NCBI RefSeq assembly: GCF_015207755.1
Contig: NZ_JADEWH010000002.1
Coordinates: 1-64,000, forward strand
DNA length: 64,000 bases
Direction of reading: 5' to 3'
Origin: Nodularia sp. LEGE 06071
Lineage (GTDB): Bacteria > Cyanobacteriota > Cyanobacteriia > Cyanobacteriales > Nostocaceae
Within the stretch, counting starts at the first letter, position 1. Each line of letters opens with the position of its first letter. Of this stretch, positions 17,474 through 25,864 are shown piece by piece. The notes below the pieces were generated by a model. It made no database searches. It worked only from the letters and a program-made list of their open reading frames with translations, and was not told where the DNA came from. The translations under genes were made by a program, and so were the position numbers.

Positions 17474-18496
17474 TTAGATACTGGGTTTTTTGAGAATTTT
17501 CTGCGAGTTTTCGGCAATAGTTGTCACCAACTTAGTAACATCCTCCGGTGTCTTTGCTGCTGTAGCTGGTGGAATCACACTAGGCCAAGCTTGTTTTAGT
17601 TCAGTGAAACTAGCCTTGATTGCTGCGTCTGCTTCGGGGTTTTCTGGGGCTACTTGGCTAGAAATCCCTTGATATAGTTCATTGGCGTAGACGACAAAGC
17701 CACGGGAATCTTGATATTCAATTGGTTCAGATATTTTGCTATCTGCGATCGCGGCTGTATATTCTGCGTTCGCTGCATCTAGTAACTCGTTAATCACCTG
17801 GAGGACGAATCCTGGTTTTGAGCGTTGTTCTGCGGGTAAAGCGGCGATCGCTCCATCAACTGCTTGCATGGAAGCGGTCAAATCAGTGTTCACTTTGGCA
17901 TCTTTGGGATTAGATTTGACGAAATTTTGTAACCTAACTAAAGTTGTCTTGAATTCTTTAACTTGACGCTCATTTAGTTGCTCTTCGACATCAACATATA
18001 TCTCTTCAACTGGATGTCCAATATGAGGTTCTGCTTGTTTTGGCTGATCTTTTTCTAGCAGTTCTTGTGCTACTAAAAGATGCCCTTTCATTAAACTCAA
18101 TTTGGTCATGTAATCCACATCTTTGGCTTCACCTGTGAGTACCACTTCCTGAACAGTAACCGAATCTTTAATTTGGTTAAATTGTTCCTGAGTGATGACT
18201 TTTTTGCTCACCAAATCTTCAGGACTACCATAGGGACGGTTAGCCTGAATTTTGTTCGATAATGCGGGGATACCTAACTTGGCTTCAAATTTATCCAACT
18301 CTGACAAGATAGCAGTGTTGATGTTAATTTGAGGTTTACCACTATGACCACTGTGGCTCACAACCTCTGTAGTTTGGGAACTGGGATTAGCGGCTGGCGT
18401 GGATGGATTTTCTGCGGTTGGTGTACTGTTACAAGCACTGAGAGTCACTATCATCGCAGTAGCAACACATAAGCTGACATAACGCAATTTGATCAT
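17474..18496 (-). CDS. Iron-module lipoprotein with HhH (ComEA-like) domain and EfeO-like tail
   Basis: 340 residues from the ATG at 18496 (AGGAG nine bases upstream; the TTG start 18 bases further up is rejected). Lipobox LSAC puts the acylated Cys at residue 22. A His-containing linker (HSGHSG) leads into a helix-hairpin-helix region (about 58-118, ININTAILSELDKFEAKLGIPALSNKI then VSKKVITQEQFNQIK). The C-terminal half is helical and has HIGHPVEE (158-165), an HxxE pattern like the metal motif of the imelysin/EfeO domain. Between a multicopper oxidase and an FTR1 gene, an EfeO-like role in delivering iron is inferred. Not a recognised enzyme. Confidence 0.7.
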   Translation of the reverse strand: MIKLRYVSLCVATAMIVTLSACNSTPTAENPSTPAANPSSQTTEVVSHSGHSGKPQININTAILSELDKFEAKLGIPALSNKIQANRPYGSPEDLVSKKVITQEQFNQIKDSVTVQEVVLTGEAKDVDYMTKLSLMKGHLLVAQELLEKDQPKQAEPHIGHPVEEIYVDVEEQLNERQVKEFKTTLVRLQNFVKSNPKDAKVNTDLTASMQAVDGAIAALPAEQRSKPGFVLQVINELLDAANAEYTAAIADSKISEPIEYQDSRGFVVYANELYQGISSQVAPENPEADAAIKASFTELKQAWPSVIPPATAAKTPEDVTKLVTTIAENSQKILKKPSI

Positions 18497-18656
18497 TTTT
18501 GTTGCTCCTAGCAAAACTTTAAGGGTAGTAAATAAAACTATTTACAGTAATAAAAACAGTTGGGATAGATTTTACTGTTCTATGAAATGATATTTTTTGT
18601 CAACTAATTACTGAAATAGTTAAGAGAATTTAATCATCTTTCTTAATTTTCAGCAC

Positions 18657-19652
18657 TTATGTAGTAATGACTTCAAATTGACCCATGCAACCTTTCTCAG
18701 CGATCGCATCCTGATGAGGATGAAACATATACTTTCCTGGATAGCGAAAAGCAAATTCTAAAATGTGTCTTTCTGCTACACCCATCGTAATCACATCAGT
18801 TTTTTCACTGGGAGTCAGAGTCATCCCAGAACGATAGACATCAAAAAAATTGGCGTGGAGGTGAAAGGTTACTGCGGGGTCAAATTCAATAATATTCAGG
18901 ACATACAGCCGAATCAACTGATTTTGGTAAATGGGGATGGGATGATGCATATAATGGTCAGGCAAACCGTTGAAAGCGTAGTATTCGTTACGGTTATCAT
19001 CATTCACGTCATACCCAGCCATGACTAGAACTATCTCATCTGCTGGGGGGCGTGGTGTTGGGGGATCAACAATAAACATCCCATATAGCCCCTTGGCAAT
19101 GTGACGGGTAACTGGTTCAATATGGCAGTGGTACAAGTGGACACCATAGGGTTCAGCATCAAATTCATAAATTGTGGCACTACCATGTCTAACTGGACGA
19201 ACACCGTCCATTTCCGCCGGATGAGTCCCATGAAAATGTAAAGAGTGAGAATGTCCGGCTTGGTTGAGAAACAGCACCCGCACGCGATCGCCTTGTTTTG
19301 CGCGTAGCGTTGGCCCTGGTATCCGACCGTTTAAATCCCAAATATTGTAGGAGACAGCGCTATTGAGTTGAATTGTCGAAGTCCCCGCAGTTAACTGAAA
19401 TTCTCGGATAGTACGCCCATTTTCTTGCTTGAGTGTCCCATAATCAAACTCTCTGAGCATTTTCATCGGGTTAGCAACGCCTTCAGTTGCTTCCATCTCT
19501 ATAGACGGTACTTTGACATTTAAGTTAGTTTGTAAATTCAGCAAATGCCAGAGTGCAGCAGCACTGGTTACCCCAGCACCTGCTAACCCCAGTTTCAGCA
19601 GTTGACGACGGCTCCAACGTTTTTCTTGATCCAGAGCAAAGTTGTCGGGCAT
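18657..19652 (-). CDS. Tat-exported two-domain multicopper oxidase
   Basis: 331 residues from the ATG at 19652 (an upstream TTG at 19685 is rejected). The Tat signal is SRRQLLKLGLAGAG with RR at 15-16, so a folded copper protein is exported. Copper motifs: HSLHFHGTH (136-144), HLYHCHIEP (172-180) with Cys176 for the type 1 site, and in the second domain HLHAN (264-268) and HPHQD (311-315), which has no Cys. So the blue-copper Cys is in domain 1, as in type-C two-domain oxidases. Cys-His-Met spacing is longer than in laccase. Beside FTR1 it is most simply a ferroxidase feeding the permease (inference). Confidence 0.85.
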   Translation of the reverse strand: MPDNFALDQEKRWSRRQLLKLGLAGAGVTSAAALWHLLNLQTNLNVKVPSIEMEATEGVANPMKMLREFDYGTLKQENGRTIREFQLTAGTSTIQLNSAVSYNIWDLNGRIPGPTLRAKQGDRVRVLFLNQAGHSHSLHFHGTHPAEMDGVRPVRHGSATIYEFDAEPYGVHLYHCHIEPVTRHIAKGLYGMFIVDPPTPRPPADEIVLVMAGYDVNDDNRNEYYAFNGLPDHYMHHPIPIYQNQLIRLYVLNIIEFDPAVTFHLHANFFDVYRSGMTLTPSEKTDVITMGVAERHILEFAFRYPGKYMFHPHQDAIAEKGCMGQFEVITT

Positions 19653-19720
19653 GACATAATCAGCACAAATACTAAAAATTTGCAATTACTTTTGTGTATA
19701 GTATGGGATCAAAACATTAT

Positions 19721-19735
19721 TGTCAATAATTATCA
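19721..19735 (+). promoter_or_regulatory. Candidate Fur/Zur-type box between the oxidase and CbiM genes
   Basis: TGTCAATAATTATCA is a 7-1-7 imperfect dyad; read on the minus strand it is TGATAATTATTGACA, close to the TGATAAT-N-ATTATCA pattern of Fur-family sites. It lies about 70 bases upstream of the multicopper oxidase start and about 130 before cbiM, so it may control the oxidase or both. Confidence 0.4.
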
Positions 19736-19862
19736 ACTATTTGCCAAATCTGGTTGAGCAGACAATTCCAACCAAAGAAAATTTTATGATTCACTTTGAC
19801 ATTAATCGGACTTTCGCATGGGTAATTTTTAATTAGGATATATATTGATTTAAACTAGGTCT

Positions 19863-20675
19863 TTGAAATACATCTATGGAGTAGAGAGATTGTTAAAAAC
19901 CATTCTCAAATCAAAACTTGGATCATTAATTCTGATAGGGGTTCTGAGCTTTTACATCATCGTGGGAGCATCTGCGCCAGCTTATGCGATGCACATTATG
20001 GAAGGCTACTTACCAGCGAGTTGGGCAATTTTTTGGTGGGTGGTAGCGTTACCATTTTGGGTTTTAGGATTGCGATCGCTAACTCGGATCACCCAAACCA
20101 ACCCTGAACTAAAATTACTTTTAGCATTAGCAGGAGCCTTTACCTTTGTTTTGTCAGCCCTGAAAATACCTTCAGTTTCAGGTAGTTCTTCTCATCCTAC
20201 AGGTACTGGCTTAGGAGCCGTGTTATTTGGCCCTTTAGCTATGTCGGTGCTGGGGACTCTGGTTTTATTGTTTCAGGCGCTGCTGATGGCGCATGGCGGT
20301 TTAACAACACTGGGAGCTAATGCTTTTTCGATGGCGATCGCGGGACCATTTGCCGCCTACTGGATATATCATCTGATCAAGCGGCTCACTGGTAAGCAAC
20401 GAATTGCCATCTTTTTAGCCGCAGCTTTGGCAAATTTACTCACTTACATTATTACCTCTGTACAACTCGCCCTAGCTTTTCCTGCGCCTGTGGGTGGTTT
20501 TATGGCATCATTCGCTAAGTTTGCCGGCATTTTTGCCATTACTCAAGTTCCTTTGGCAATTAGTGAAGGGTTGCTCACTGTGCTGGTGTGGAACTGGTTA
20601 CAATCCTACACGCCACAAGAACTCGAACTATTGAATTTAATTAAAGGAAAAGCTCAAAGTAATGAATCAGTCTAA
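19863..20675 (+). CDS. cbiM: ECF-type cobalt transporter substrate-specific protein CbiM
   Basis: 270 residues from TTG 19863, or 261 from TTG 19890, which has a better GGAG site at 19878. A signal-like segment ends at AYA, then the mature-type N-terminus MHIMEGYLP, where the Met-His pair coordinates Co2+. Other hallmarks: [24 protein letters not shown] and [23 protein letters not shown]. CbiM is the metal-binding integral component of the CbiMNQO transporter. It overlaps cbiN by 14 bases and is the head of a four-gene set. Cobalt is favoured by the separate cbiN; nickel is not excluded. Confidence 0.93.
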   Translation: MKYIYGVERLLKTILKSKLGSLILIGVLSFYIIVGASAPAYAMHIMEGYLPASWAIFWWVVALPFWVLGLRSLTRITQTNPELKLLLALAGAFTFVLSALKIPSVSGSSSHPTGTGLGAVLFGPLAMSVLGTLVLLFQALLMAHGGLTTLGANAFSMAIAGPFAAYWIYHLIKRLTGKQRIAIFLAAALANLLTYIITSVQLALAFPAPVGGFMASFAKFAGIFAITQVPLAISEGLLTVLVWNWLQSYTPQELELLNLIKGKAQSNESV

Positions 20676-20964
20676 ACAAGGATTGAATAACTGGCTTTTA
20701 ATATTAGCCGTGATCATTTTAGCAGTCGCTCCCTTAATATTTATCCGGGACGCAGAATTTGGTGGTGCAGATGGAGAAGCCGAAGCAGCAATTGGGGAAG
20801 TGCAGCCTGGATATGAACCTTGGTTTCAGCCTGTTTTTGAACCACCTAGCGGTGAAGTAGAAAGCTTGCTATTCACCTCTCAAGCTGCTTTGGGTGCTGG
20901 AGTCATTGGTTATGTAATTGGATTATATAAGGAGCGTGACCGCCAGCAAAGGAATAAAGAATGA
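20662..20964 (+). CDS. cbiN: Cobalt transporter accessory protein CbiN
   Basis: 100 residues with one N-terminal and one C-terminal membrane helix around a soluble loop ([43 protein letters not shown]). This FGGADGEAE and PWFQP pattern is that of CbiN. It overlaps cbiM by 14 bases and cbiQ by four (ATGA), indicating translational coupling. In CbiMNQO, CbiN is needed for metal loading of CbiM. Confidence 0.93.
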   Translation: MNQSKQGLNNWLLILAVIILAVAPLIFIRDAEFGGADGEAEAAIGEVQPGYEPWFQPVFEPPSGEVESLLFTSQAALGAGVIGYVIGLYKERDRQQRNKE

Positions 20965-21746
20965 CGCTGCAAATAGATACTCTGGCTTATACTAATCGGT
21001 TGCGATGGTTAGCGCCAGAGCAAAAATTATTATTTGCGATCGCCTTACTAATTATCACTGCCTTTGCTCATCCGCCAGTACAGATTTTAACTGCCATCTG
21101 GATGAGTATTTGGACAGTGATTTATGCTAAAATACCCCTAAAAATATATTTAAAATTAGTTTATATTGCTACTTTGTTCTGGTTCACCAGTTTGCCAGCT
21201 TTAGTAATTAATGGTATACATATTAATTACCTAAGTTTGATCCAAGAAGATACAATCATTGGGTTTAATTTGGGTTCTTATTATATCTATATTAGTTATC
21301 ATGGAATCGAGCAAGGATGGACAATCTTAACACGAGCGATCGCTTCACTTTCTTGCTTATATTTTATCATGTTAACTATCCCATTTACTGAGCTTTTACA
21401 AACCTTACGCCGCTTTGGTTTTCCAGTGCTGTTAACAGATATTTTATTATTAATGTACCGTTTTATTTTCGTGTTATTAAACACAGCTTCCCAAATCTGG
21501 ACTGCACAACAGTCTCGTGGTGGCTACTGCACTTTTAGAATTGGGATCAAAAGTTTATCGCTATTGATTGGACAACTACTCAGGCGCACCCTAGAAAACT
21601 ATCAACAAGTTTCTTTAAGTTTAGCCTCACGGGGTTTTAATGGTGAATTTAAAGTTTGGCATCCCCATCGCTATCATCTCTCTAAACGCTATGCCATAGA
21701 AGCAATTATCGGATGTGTAGTTTTAATAGGATTGGCATGGGGCTAG
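20961..21746 (+). CDS. cbiQ: ECF transporter T component CbiQ
   Basis: 261 residues, about six hydrophobic helices, with the coupling motifs AxxRG (LASRGFNGE, about 224-232; and QSRGGY earlier) that contact the ATPase. Belongs to the CbiQ/EcfT family. Starts at the ATGA overlap with cbiN. Works with CbiM, CbiN and the CbiO at 21990, although the latter is separated by a 243-base repeat-containing spacer, longer than usual inside such a set. Confidence 0.9.
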   Translation: MTLQIDTLAYTNRLRWLAPEQKLLFAIALLIITAFAHPPVQILTAIWMSIWTVIYAKIPLKIYLKLVYIATLFWFTSLPALVINGIHINYLSLIQEDTIIGFNLGSYYIYISYHGIEQGWTILTRAIASLSCLYFIMLTIPFTELLQTLRRFGFPVLLTDILLLMYRFIFVLLNTASQIWTAQQSRGGYCTFRIGIKSLSLLIGQLLRRTLENYQQVSLSLASRGFNGEFKVWHPHRYHLSKRYAIEAIIGCVVLIGLAWG

Positions 21747-21760
21747 TATCGCAAGGCGGA

Positions 21761-21797
21761 AGTCAAAAGTCAAAAGTCAAAAGTCAAAAGTCAAAAA
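21761..21797 (+). repeat. Tandem repeat AAAAGTC
   Basis: Five heptamer units (AGTCAAA) in the cbiQ-cbiO spacer. This is one of the short tandem heptamers (STRR) common in Nostocales. Confidence 0.75.
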
Positions 21798-21902
21798 AAT
21801 TATTATCGTACTTACGAAAGAATTACGGAGTAACGAACCACAGAGACGCAGAGGACACAGAGGAATAGGGGTTTGAGAGAGTTTTTGCGTCAGTCCTGTA
21901 TT

Positions 21903-21952
21903 ATATAGGCTTTTCATTAATTTTAAATGTTTGGCTATGTAAGCCGACCTGT
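21903..21952 (+). repeat. Dispersed ~50-bp repeat, copy 2
   Basis: TATAGGCTTTTCATTAATTT to AAGCCGACCTGT, matching the copy at 10315. It also follows an AAAAGTC-type repeat. It lies directly upstream of cbiO and so could include its promoter or a leader. Confidence 0.55.
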
Positions 21953-21989
21953 AATAAAAACCGAGGTTCTAAATTGCCTTATTATAATT

Positions 21990-22820
21990 ATGCAGCAATC
22001 ATTACTAGAATTTGAACAAGTACATTACACATATCCAGGCACAGAACAATTAGTTTTAAATGCTTTAACCCTAAAAATACCAGCAAAAAAGAAATGTGCA
22101 TTAATAGGTCAAAATGGTTGCGGGAAAACCACACTATTTTTATTAGCTAATGGTTTATATAAATCCCAAAAAGGAAATATCAAATGGCAAGGAGAACCGC
22201 TAAAATATGACCGTAAATCTTTGCTAAATTTACGCCAAAAAGTTGGACTAATTTTTCAAGATCCAGAGCAACAATTGGTAGCCTCGACTGTAGAAGAAGA
22301 TATTTCTTACGGCTTGTGTAATTTGGGGTTACCAACAGCAGAAATTCAACAACGTATTGAGTCAGCTTTAGTTGAGTTTGGATTAACTGAATTAGCCCAA
22401 AGACCTGTACATCATCTCAGCTTGGGGCAGAAAAAACGAGTTTCCATTGCTGATGTCATGGTGCTAAAACCAGAACTGCTATTACTAGATGAACCAACAG
22501 CATATCTAGATAGGTTACATACCCGTAACTTAATGGCAACCCTGCAAAACATTCATGCCTCTGGGACAACCATATTAATGGCAACCCATGACCTCGATTT
22601 AGTATACCGTTGGGCAGACTGGGTATTTGTCATGGATAGAGGAAAACTGATCTTAGAAGGAACACCCCCAAATGTATTTAGCCAGCGGGAAATTTTGGAA
22701 GATTTACAGCTAGGAGTGCCACTGATATATGAAATATTATTTGCCCAAGAACTAACAGAAGAAGAGCCGATTTTAGCAGATTTTCGGCAGAAAATATTGA
22801 AGCTGTTTCCTTACTTTTAG
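21990..22820 (+). CDS. cbiO: Cobalt transporter ATPase CbiO (first set)
   Basis: 276 residues from the ATG at 21990; the frame extends upstream to 21927 without support. Walker A GQNGCGKTT, Q-loop region IFQDPEQQL, signature LSLGQKKR (LSGGQ with Gly-Leu-Gly change), Walker B LLLLDEP and a His in MATHD are all present. It energises CbiMNQ. The signature has LSLGQ rather than LSGGQ, which occurs in this family. It follows the 243-base spacer. Confidence 0.9.
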   Translation: MQQSLLEFEQVHYTYPGTEQLVLNALTLKIPAKKKCALIGQNGCGKTTLFLLANGLYKSQKGNIKWQGEPLKYDRKSLLNLRQKVGLIFQDPEQQLVASTVEEDISYGLCNLGLPTAEIQQRIESALVEFGLTELAQRPVHHLSLGQKKRVSIADVMVLKPELLLLDEPTAYLDRLHTRNLMATLQNIHASGTTILMATHDLDLVYRWADWVFVMDRGKLILEGTPPNVFSQREILEDLQLGVPLIYEILFAQELTEEEPILADFRQKILKLFPYF

Positions 22821-23296
22821 AATACAGTTCAGTTCAAAATTTTTTTCTCCACTTTCTTCTCTGTGCGACCCTTGCCGTTCTTAGCAGTTTCTTAAAGCCT
22901 GGGTTGATTTATTTAACCTTGCTGAATTTGAATATAAAATGCCAAAATCACATATTTCTAACTCTTCTTCTCTTCTTCTCTGCGACTCTGCGGCTCTGCG
23001 TGAATTTATTTATCCAAATTACTCATAATACCCTAAAAATCTCATTCCCCCCAAAGCTACATAAATAATTTCACTAAAACTTTATTTCTAGTTGATGATC
23101 AGCAATAAATTTCAATATTATGAGAAATAAGTATATTATTTAACGAAAAATTTATTATATGGATTTTCTGACTAATACGATAAAATCCCCCAAGAGGGCA
23201 TTGCCAAAACCAGCAAAATTCTGTTTTCTATTAATGTGATACCGTAATGACATTCTTGACATTGTGTGAGTCCACACATTCAATACAGAGTAAATA
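22821..23296. other. Intergenic region with a probable metal-operator promoter
   Basis: 476 bases. The first part is a common dispersed repeat (CTCTGCGACTCTGCGG type). The end holds TTGACA (23256-23261), then, 17 bases further, a TTCAAT-like -10. Between them is the dyad ATTGTGTG-agtc-CACACATT (23261-23280). Confidence 0.5.
23261..23280 (+). promoter_or_regulatory. Candidate repressor operator upstream of the second Co/Ni set
   Basis: ATTGTGTG (23261-23268), AGTC, CACACATT (23273-23280), seven of eight positions paired. It sits between a TTGACA -35 and the -10 position, 17 bases before the ATG, so binding would block transcription. The dyad fits a metal-responsive repressor in general; NikR is one guess, from memory of TGTG-type half-sites only. 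Confidence 0.4.
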
Positions 23297-24220
23297 ATGC
23301 ATATTCCTGATGGATTTCTTTCAGTTCCCGTAGCTGGGGCTACTGGTTTAGTGAGTGCTGTAGCACTTGTTGTGGCTTGTGGGCGATCGCAAGAGGATCT
23401 TGGTATCCGTCGCGCCCCCATACTCGGCTTAACCACGGCGTTTATTTTTGCTGCCCAGATGGTCAATTTTCCGGTAGCAGGAGGCACAAGTGGTCACTTA
23501 TTGGGGGGAACCCTAGCGGCGATAGTTTTGGGCAGTCCCTGGGCGGGAATGCTATGTATTACCACAGTTTTTATTATTCAAGCTGTGCTATTTGCTGATG
23601 GTGGGATCACAGCCTTGGGAGCCAATATTTTAAATGCGGGAGTGATTGCTGTATGGGTGGGCTGGGTGTTAACCCAAACCTTACAACGGCTATTGGGAGG
23701 ATCTAAAGGTCGTTTACCTCTGGCGGCTGGCATTGCGGCTGGTGTCAGCATAGTTGTGGCCTCTGTAGCTTGTGCCATTCAGTTAGTGCTTTCTGGAACT
23801 GCATCCGCCGCTATAGTTTTACCAGCCATGACTGGAGTACATATTCTAATTGGGATAGGCGAAGGCATAATTACTGGTGGTGTACTGGTTTACCTAGCGA
23901 AAGCCAGACCTGATTTGTTACCAGGAGAGGAGCAAGAGTTTAAAGGCTGGTTAGTACCTGTCATTAGCATTCTATTAGTTGCCGGTGTGTTATCTTTGGT
24001 GGCTTCAGGATGGCCTGACGGTTTGGAAAGAGTTGCAGAAAACGTAGGTTTTATAGATTTAGCCGAGCAAGTGCGAATAGAAGTCCCAACACCCTTAGCT
24101 GACTACGGTATTGAGGGTTTAGGAGCAATTAGTACGAGTATTGCGGGATTAGTGGGTTCGGCAGTTTGCTTTGCTGTTGCTTTTGGGATTGCTAAGGTGG
24201 TGAAGCCCAAGAATGCTTAA
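23297..24220 (+). CDS. ECF Co/Ni transporter fused CbiM-CbiN (PDGLE) protein
   Basis: 307 residues. It starts directly with MHIPDGFLSVP, where Met-His is the metal ligand, so there is no signal peptide. The CbiM part (to about 215) has GGTSGHLLGGTLAAI and GGITALGANILNAGV. The C-terminal part has the PDGLE domain (SGWPDGLERVAENVGF about 235-250 and a final helix), equivalent to a CbiN/NikN. Such fusions are often nickel transporters; cobalt is possible. A candidate operator lies just upstream. It overlaps the next gene by eight bases. Confidence 0.88.
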   Translation: MHIPDGFLSVPVAGATGLVSAVALVVACGRSQEDLGIRRAPILGLTTAFIFAAQMVNFPVAGGTSGHLLGGTLAAIVLGSPWAGMLCITTVFIIQAVLFADGGITALGANILNAGVIAVWVGWVLTQTLQRLLGGSKGRLPLAAGIAAGVSIVVASVACAIQLVLSGTASAAIVLPAMTGVHILIGIGEGIITGGVLVYLAKARPDLLPGEEQEFKGWLVPVISILLVAGVLSLVASGWPDGLERVAENVGFIDLAEQVRIEVPTPLADYGIEGLGAISTSIAGLVGSAVCFAVAFGIAKVVKPKNA

Positions 24221-24866
24221 AGTAGCTTTGCCGTTACGTTTGCATTTGTCTTTAGTGATTGTGGTGGGGGCAGCTTCACTACAGTTTAATGCTTGGCTGT
24301 GCTTGGGGATATATGGGGCGATCGCACTTTTTTGGGCAGGATTTTTGCGCGTACCCCTTCCCCAACTGGGTGGACTAATCGGTACTGAATTAATTTTCCT
24401 CTCATTCATGGCACTACCTTTGGGATGGGAACGAGCGAGTTTTTTATTGGTGCGTTCCCTGATTTGTCTAATTACCATGAATAGTTTTTTGTTAACTTTA
24501 CCTCCCCATAGTTTCGGTATTGCCTTGAAAAGCTTACCTGTACCCGTACCAATCAAGGCCAATCTATTATTAGCTGGGCAGTATCTAGAAATTTTGCTGG
24601 ATGAAGTCACAAGGATGCAGCGCAGCGCTCAATTGCGGGGTTTAAATGGTGCAGTAGGATGGTTGCGCTACACAAGTGCGGCGATGATTGGAGCCTTATA
24701 TCTCCGCAGTTTAGATCGAGCAGAGCGAGTTTATGCCGCAATGGTAATTCGTGGTTACAATGGGCAGTTACCTGTAGATGCGACATTTAGACCCAAAGAG
24801 CGTTTTGTCCTCTTAGTAGCTTGGGCGATCGCATCTGGCTTAACCATAACTTCTTACACAATTTAG
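24213..24866 (+). CDS. ECF transporter T component CbiQ (second set)
   Basis: 217 residues, several hydrophobic helices, with RGLNGA (about 143-148) and RGYNGQ (about 182-187) near the C-terminal half as the AxxRG-like coupling motifs. Shorter than CbiQ of the first set. It overlaps the fused MN gene and is followed by CbiO. Confidence 0.87.
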   Translation: MLKVALPLRLHLSLVIVVGAASLQFNAWLCLGIYGAIALFWAGFLRVPLPQLGGLIGTELIFLSFMALPLGWERASFLLVRSLICLITMNSFLLTLPPHSFGIALKSLPVPVPIKANLLLAGQYLEILLDEVTRMQRSAQLRGLNGAVGWLRYTSAAMIGALYLRSLDRAERVYAAMVIRGYNGQLPVDATFRPKERFVLLVAWAIASGLTITSYTI

Positions 24867-24880
24867 TTAGTGCAGGTATT

Positions 24881-25648
24881 TTGAAATCTTCGACTTCTGA
24901 TCCCCAAGTTTCTACCACAGTGATTGAGGTGCAAAATCTGGTCTATGCCTACAATAACCAGGAGCCAGTGTTGCAGGATATTTCTTTTAATTTAAATGCA
25001 GGTGATGCCTACGGCGGTCAGCTGCGCGTAGCCTTGATGGGTGCAACTGGTTCTGGTAAAAGTACCTTATTAGAAAATCTGATTGGCTTAAAACAACCAA
25101 CTTCGGGAAAAATCTTCATTAATGGTATTCCTCTAGAACCGAAAACCCTCCCCCAAGTACGGCGTTATATCGGTTTTGGCTTTCAAGATGCCAATGACCA
25201 ACTATTTATGCCCACCATCTTAGAAGATATTACCTTTGGGCCGCGTAATTACGGTGTTCCCCCAGCCGTAGCCATTGATCGCGCTAGGCAATTATTAACA
25301 GATTTTGGTTTAGAAGCTTACGCTCACCGTTCCACTCACGAACTTTCAGGAGGACAAAGACGACTTGCTGCTTTAGCGGCGATTTTAGCCCTAGAGCCGA
25401 AAATTTTGATTTTAGATGAACCAACTAACGGACTTGATCCCGCATGGCGACGGCATTTAGCACAAGTATTGTTAAATTTGCCAGTGCAGGTAATGTTAAT
25501 TGCTTCCCATGAATTACATTGGTTGGGGAAAGTGACTCAACGTGCTTTGGTGCTATCTGGTGGACGTATTCACATAGACAGTAAGATTCAAGCACTTTTG
25601 CAGGAGAAAGAGACTTTAAACGAGTTGGGTTTGCCAGTCGATTGGTGA
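24881..25648 (+). CDS. ECF transporter ATPase CbiO (second set), with in-frame repeat insertion
   Basis: 255 residues from TTG 24881; the start is uncertain (GTG 24920 is possible). Walker A GATGSGKSTLL, GFQDANDQLFMPT, signature ELSGGQRRLA, Walker B ILILDEP and H in ASHE are intact. Just before Walker A, the strand normally reading GDRVALMG instead reads GDAYGGQLRVALMG. The extra residues come from an 18-base insertion (25007-25024) that is part of a palindromic small dispersed repeat (GCCTACG...CGTAGCC). The reading frame is kept. Energises the fused CbiMN with CbiQ. Confidence 0.88.
   Translation: MKSSTSDPQVSTTVIEVQNLVYAYNNQEPVLQDISFNLNAGDAYGGQLRVALMGATGSGKSTLLENLIGLKQPTSGKIFINGIPLEPKTLPQVRRYIGFGFQDANDQLFMPTILEDITFGPRNYGVPPAVAIDRARQLLTDFGLEAYAHRSTHELSGGQRRLAALAAILALEPKILILDEPTNGLDPAWRRHLAQVLLNLPVQVMLIASHELHWLGKVTQRALVLSGGRIHIDSKIQALLQEKETLNELGLPVDW
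25007..25033 (+). repeat. Small dispersed repeat inside cbiO (in frame)
   Basis: GCCTACG (25007-25013) pairs with CGTAGCC (25027-25033) around GCGGTCAGCTGCG. The first 18 bases have no counterpart in the usual protein. The GCTACGCG..CAGCTG pattern is like small dispersed repeats of Nostocales. Confidence 0.6.
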
Positions 25649-25660
25649 CGCTCAAGCTTT

Positions 25661-25711
25661 GGCGACTAGAAGTCGCGGCTATAAAAACGAAATCCACCTG
25701 CGGGGGTTAAT
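25661..25711 (+). repeat. Dispersed repeat (GGCGACTAGAAGTCGCGGCTA)
   Basis: Sister of 15591-15640: GCGACTAGAAGTCGC is itself a dyad (GCGACT/AGTCGC) and is followed by the CCTGCGGGGG block. It sits 13 bases after the cbiO stop and may end the operon. Confidence 0.5.
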
Positions 25712-25864
25712 TTTTCATTAGTCCCCGTAAAATAGCTGCCCTTAGCGCATCTTGTTCCGCAGGAAAGGCGGACTTTGCTTTGAAAAACATCCTCTGCAAA
25801 ACCGCAAAATATCTAAATTATTAGCTAGTATTATTTGGGTTTGACTGGTGATGAGGGATTTTCT

